From positions 15,432,001-15,496,000 of the forward strand of contig NC_079371.1 in assembly GCF_021018895.1 (NCBI RefSeq): DNA of 64,000 nt. The letters are read 5' to 3'. Shown piece after piece: positions 59,121 through 64,000 of the stretch (the first letter of the stretch is position 1; each line of letters opens with the position of its first letter). Below the pieces are notes generated by a model, which saw nothing but the letters and a program-made list of their open reading frames with translations, did not search any database and was not told the DNA's origin. This DNA is from Seriola aureovittata (taxonomy: Eukaryota; Chordata; Actinopteri; Carangiformes; Carangidae). Position numbers and translations under genes: made by a program.

Positions 59121-61730
59121 TACGCAGAGACAGCTCCAGGCATTGTTTCAGGAACCACAGTATGGAGAGCTTGTGCACATGGCAGAGACTGTATCGGGAA
59201 AAGAGCGAAGCCGCTACCAAACACAGGTTCAGTCAGATGGTGCATGTAGCGCGCTGCCATCTTTAAATCACACGCTGACCCACTTCCAAGCTTCACATAG
59301 CCCATACGCATGGCTTGCAATATGCAAAGTCAGTTTGAGGGCGCAGAGAGCCCTTGCTCAGTCTCCTTCACACTTAACCAACCAAACAAATAGAGTTTTG
59401 ACAGATAAGGCCATGCTTGTTCGTTCAGGACCACTCCCTGAAATGAGGTCATGTAGTCTGAGTGACTCAAAGCGTCATAGATCAACAGCAACACAGTGTA
59501 CAGTGAGCTTCACTGAGAATGAACACATTCCACCAGATAGAAGAAATATAATAAATTAACACATGTAAAAGAATAAACGCCACGCGAACGTACATTAAAA
59601 TCAGGATTTATCCACTGACTAAATCAATCAGAATACACGATGCGCTTCTGTGTTACTTGGCATGAGCGGATCAGGGTTGCCTCTGCTCTGTATTCACATT
59701 AGCGATGTTAATGAAAATATATTAGATCGTGTTTACAGCGCTGTAAGGCTGATGGCACACATGTCTGCAGAGACGGGCGTTAATTCCCTGTTATTTCTCT
59801 CAGCTGCTCCCCTTCTCGGGGAGTGCTGGTGAAGGAGAGGGGGAGGGGACAGAAATCTGAAAGCATGTAGGAGGAAGAAGAGAAAAGGGAACCGGCTTGA
59901 GATGAATGATATTGCATATGTCTTGTTATTACAGAGCTAAAAAAAAATGGCGACATAGCACAGGCAAAATAAGAAAAATAAAAATAAATAAGGAACTACA
60001 AGTATAGAACTAGCAAATCTAATTGCACGACACACAATTTGGAGGAGGATAGCATGTATGCAAATAAATCACATTACATTTATGTTTAAAGAAGCTGTAT
60101 CCTATTTTAAGAACAGAGAATAAAAAGCCAAGGAACACAACCAATCTTCTCACTATTATTTTACACTGAAAAAGATGGCCTGGCATAAAGAAACTCTTTG
60201 TCAGGGAGTAAATCTATTATTAGAAATACACTATCACACAGTGCCCTATAAAAGTATAACCGTGTTTCACAATACACTGGGGTGTTGAGCTGCAGTCCCT
60301 AACAGCTAAAATATTAAGGCAAGGGGCAGGCTCTAATTAATTAATAATAATTAAAAAAAAAAAACTTAAACAACAAAAAAATATGCAAGTAATTCCTCTG
60401 GCTAAAAGGCAGAGATATAGGTACAAACAATAGAGTTTTAAAAGCTCTAAATTATTTTTTTTATCTTATTATTCTAAAATTATTAAAAAGTTAATATTGG
60501 GAAGGATAGTGTATGACTCCAGAGGAATGGATGGAAATATCTCAGGAGAAACACAGTTTACTCAAAGACTAAAATTGAAGCAGTTCACTGTAAAAGACTG
60601 AGAGAAAGATGGATTATATTAGAGAGGGAGAAATGGGTCTTATAGGGATAAAGAGCCATTACAGTTCCAACTCTGAGAGAATTAAAAGCCCTAAAACCCA
60701 CAGGATCACCAACAGATGTGTTCCCTCTTATTTTGCCAATAATTTAACCTCCTGTGAAAACATCTGCTTGTTTGACACCTGCATCAGAACAGATTATGAT
60801 GCACATATTACCTGCCTTTTTTTCACAGAAGACATTAGGCATGTCACAAAAACTGATAAAATCAATGGCCGCTTAATTCCACTTTAGCTGCATAAGTTTG
60901 AGTGTCCTGGAACTGTGGATGCCAGCTCACTCTCACAGGTTCACAACAAAACAGAGCAATCATTAATGCTATTAGCTGGCTAACACCTAGCTTTTCCTAC
61001 CATCACAAGTTAAAACATGTCCTATGAAAGAGGCATTGAGTTATGTGACCTCACATAATCCTCAGCATAACTTTGTCTAACTTGAGTCCTAATGAGCCAG
61101 AATCACAATGTGCAGGGCCTTTAATACCGGTAACTGGACAAAATACAAAGAAAAACTAAATCAGTGATAAATGACAGGCTTTTATGGCATACAATCATAG
61201 ATTGTATAGAGAAATAATTTTTGAAAGGAAGCTCAAGCAGCTCGACAAGAAGTTGCATGCACTTTTGTTATTTAGAGCTACAGTTAGTCTGTGAGTAGCC
61301 TAAGACCTGATTTAAGACAGCTTGAATGCAGAACTAGAGGAAATAAGTAGCTATACCTTAACAAGAGCAACCAGAAAAATGACAAAATGTGAAGGCTAAA
61401 CATGTAGGCTAACCTAAAGCGAATCAAAACAATGGCCTATCCAAGGCATACAGCCTAGCTGCTCTCAATAATTGCCAGTACAATGCCACAGAAGGCTAAC
61501 ATCAGGCTCTGGTACAGGCTATTAGCTACTAGTTTCACAAAGCACGGAAAGAAACCATCAGGTCGTCAAAAACCTAGCTGTAGCTGTGTTTACTCCCTTC
61601 CCAGCCAAGCCATGATTTCGTTCACATGACATGACAGGGTTTATAATAAGCCAAACTTTAAAATCAACTGACCGAGAGAGGAAGAAAGTCGGTGTAAGAC
61701 ACCTTGTAAAATAACGAAATCAAGCCTTAC
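59121..61730. other. AT-rich region without recognised features
   Basis: Mostly A/T-rich unique sequence with short homopolymers. I see no exon with known motifs, no RNA gene and no assignable repeat. Confidence 0.6.
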
Positions 61731-61900
61731 CCAGGTGGCCCGCGGTAATTGTCACGTCATACAATATAACCCATTTGAAATCCAAACTTTCCCCTTTGAC
61801 GACCGAAAGCCAGCAGCGGAAGCACTGAGTGCCGTGACCCAGTAACGAAGTAGATGGGCCATCTTGGATTTGTAAATGGTTTGTAGACATTAAGCAAACC
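61731..61900 (-). other. Possible 5' exon of an unidentified minus-strand transcript
   Basis: On the minus strand a YY1-like start motif (CCAAGATGGCC, 61857-61867) is followed by GC-moderate sequence and a consensus donor CCTGG|GTAAGG (GT at 61729-61730). The ATG in the motif opens MAHLLRYWVTALSASAAG but stops before the donor, so this would be an untranslated or alternatively spliced exon. The gene is not identified. Confidence 0.3.
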
Positions 61901-62307
61901 CCTTGCACTCATTAAGACCACGGTGTGCTTCTGTTATATTAAACAACTGCAGGACATAATATAAAAACTTGCCAGTAAGTTTGTATATTCAACTTACAAC
62001 CGTTAAATAGTCTAATGGGCCATGAATGCCAGGGGTATTCAGAATAAACAAATAAACACACCTGCTGTATAGCTTCCGCTGTTGAAATATGTGTGCAGCC
62101 TGTTCCAAACAATTTTGCTTGTAGCTAAATGACCAGTTATATTAGCCACTTTCGGCTCCATGGGGTAAACCTTTGGAAAATAGGTTGTGCTTGCTACATG
62201 GGAGTTTCAGAGGTTATTGTACATCTGAATCGCTACGTTTTGAACCATTTTTTGCAGGCCGCGTCGCCATTTGAATCCACTGTGACTGCTGTGTAGCCAA
62301 GATGGCC
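61816..62307. promoter_or_regulatory. Candidate bidirectional promoter
   Basis: Outward-facing YY1-like motifs sit at 61857-61867 (minus) and 62297-62307 (plus), with ETS-type GCGGAAGC at 61816-61823 and GCTTCCGC at 62072-62079. Splice donors lie a short way downstream on each side. This is typical of divergent housekeeping promoters and may mark the edge of the protocadherin cluster. Confidence 0.4.
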
Positions 62308-62433
62308 AACAACAACTGCTGTCCTCCCAGTAGAAGCAAGCTACAAACTACAAACAACACACCTCCAGCCTACGTCTACCCTTCAAGAACCTCAAGCAAG
62401 TCCAGCTGCCATCGTAAACCCCTAAGAGTGGCG
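62302..62433 (+). CDS. Possible first coding exon of an unidentified plus-strand gene
   Basis: ATG inside a YY1-like motif (CCAAGATGGCC) opens 44 codons, beginning MANNNCCPPSRSKLQ and ending RKPLRVA. It ends at a consensus donor GCG|GTGAGT in phase 0. The peptide is polar, Ser/Asn-rich and has no motif I recognise. The frame is open upstream of the ATG for at least a few codons. It could equally be 5' untranslated sequence; later exons would lie beyond 64 kb. Confidence 0.3.
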
Positions 62434-64000
62434 GTGAGTACCGAATACATCTTAAGTGAATTCCTCTACACCAAATAGTAGCTTGCTAACCTAGCCTCTT
62501 GAAACGGATCCCATATAATCAAGCTAGTTGAGTCCGCTACTCGATCAATATCCGTGGGTTTTTACGAAATATCTTGCTTTCTGACGGCAATTTTATGATT
62601 AAGTCGAATACAGCTCACAAGCCCCATTAACCAATAAATGGTAAAGAAAATGGCGATTCAAACCTTAGGCTTTGAGGCTCCTTGCGTTGCATCAAAACAC
62701 CGTGCTGACACTGGGATGGTCGATAGCATTAAGCTTGATTACTCTGTGCCTGAAGCCAACAGCCTTAACATTGTATACATCAATATGTCCAGCAGTTATT
62801 GTTTTCCACCATTAAAGTTATAATGTTTTGACAGTGATGTGATATTAAGCGCTTAATCACACGCCGTCATTCATTTACTCTGTAGCATGAACAGTTGTTT
62901 ACAAAGAGCTTTTGGCTGCTAGAAATGCCTAACTGTTATGTTTCATGACGTTAATCACAAGCTGTAAGTTATTTTCATGACAACTTTGATTTTCTTACAT
63001 GTAGATATGAAGTCAGAATGTATTTGTTCAACTTGCAGTTTTGGCAACACTACCACTCCAGTTTTGTGCTGTTCTCTCTGTTTCAATCCCGAGGCCTGTC
63101 CTTTTAAGCAGGATTGTGTTTAGCGAGGTAACTTTAGGTTAACTCTGGTTTTTTCAGTCCTACAATGGCGATTCACTTCTTACTGGGTTGTATCACCATG
63201 GTAACTTATGCTGAACTCCTAACCTGCTCCGGAGCAATTTAACTTCAGATTCAGATCAAAACCGGTCAACAGCACAACTACTGACAAATTAGATTACTGG
63301 AAAAAAACTGAGTCATAATTTCTACAGGATCCCGACGAGAACAAAAGAGTTTGCAAATAAGTGATGAATAATAAGGAACAGTAGACATTTTTTTATAAAT
63401 CAGTCGAATCGTTTTGTTGTTCCAGACTTTGCATGTGTCCACTCTGGTTTTAAAACTGAGCTTCTAAAAATGCAGGGAGAGTTTATCTCAGTTAATAAAT
63501 ACATATAACTACTAAAGCTTCATTCTAATTGAACAAAGATTCTTTAACCGAGAAAAGATTCCTGACAGTGTTGATGCTTTTAAACTGTTCCTCTATCAAT
63601 ACCGCTCAGAATAACATGAAAAGACTTTGTGACGATATCTCAGTATTTCCCATGATAATAAATTAACATTTTAGACGGATTGACCTCACCATCAACTACT
63701 TTTCTTTTTTCTTTTGTTTACATTTCACCTGGTTGAACATCACTTTTGGATGTGGCTATAACCGAATTTACCTCTCTTTTCATATCATATTACTTTATTC
63801 ATCATTCTTACGATCAGGATGCTTATAATTAACAACCCCCCTCTTTCACATGAACGTGCTCATAGCCAGAAAGGAAATCCCTGGAAAAGCCAGTTGATGA
63901 ACAGGTCCGTAGTACAGGTTATCCAGGACGGCCAATGTTAGGTTCAGTTAAGCCAGACAAAGAAAAGGTAACCTTGGGTATGATGAACTTGCATTGCACA
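62434..64000. other. Right end of window, nothing recognised
   Basis: If the exon at 62302-62433 is real, this is its first intron. It is AT-rich unique sequence; the short frame at 62638-62823 has no recognisable content. Confidence 0.5.

Noticed and set aside
1..64000. Search for tRNA or rRNA genes and for a non-protocadherin novel system
   Set aside because: No convincing tRNA A/B-box pair in proper spacing and no rRNA-like block was seen by eye; everything strongly supported belongs to the protocadherin cluster or ordinary repeats.

Overview
The window looks like part of a clustered protocadherin (Pcdh) locus from a ray-finned, probably percomorph teleost. It is AT-rich vertebrate intergenic DNA with long CA, GATA and ACGC microsatellites, a common teleost interspersed repeat and a LINE 3' fragment. 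It holds large intron-less cadherin exons plus small downstream constant exons. Every recognised coding exon is on the minus strand, so transcription runs from high to low coordinates.

Alpha part (about 52.2 to 29.3 kb). One complete C2-type variable exon (49635-52187) splices to three constant exons (45875-45939, 42272-42357, 32263-32570). The splice phases fit exactly. They give a predicted 1003-residue pcdhac2-like protein with a 152-residue Lys-rich constant tail. A 3' UTR of about 2.9 kb probably ends near 29.34 kb. No other alpha variable exon is visible in the 11.8 kb upstream of it. Instead there is a promoter-like segment at 61.7-62.4 kb with YY1 and ETS motifs on both sides.

Inter-cluster part (about 29.3 to 20.6 kb). 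No beta-type exon is present. It contains microsatellites, a LINE fragment, a good CTCF-like motif at 26.26 kb facing against the promoter motifs, and a possible minus-strand start site near 25.28 kb.

Gamma-type part (about 20.6 to 0 kb). Six closely related variable exons stand in tandem. In transcription order they are: a relic truncated after three ectodomains (19488-20561), four intact exons (16439-18823, 12415-14799, 8137-10521, 3311-5713), and one that runs off the window start (1-2083). Each has the CGCT-box promoter element about 170-240 bp upstream of its ATG. Several have REST/NRSE-like sequences further upstream. The four intact exons end at a phase-0 GAG|GTAGG-type donor. Their constant exons lie outside the window.

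The exons would work as alternative first exons. Promoter choice through CTCF/CGCT boxes selects one variable exon per transcript, which encodes signal peptide, six cadherin repeats, membrane span and proximal tail. This joins to shared constant exons to give neurons a combinatorial homophilic surface identity. The 3' halves of the gamma-type exons are nearly identical while EC1-EC3 differ, which is the pattern expected of gene conversion. Intergenic and intronic stretches were read by eye only; no alignments or database searches were run.
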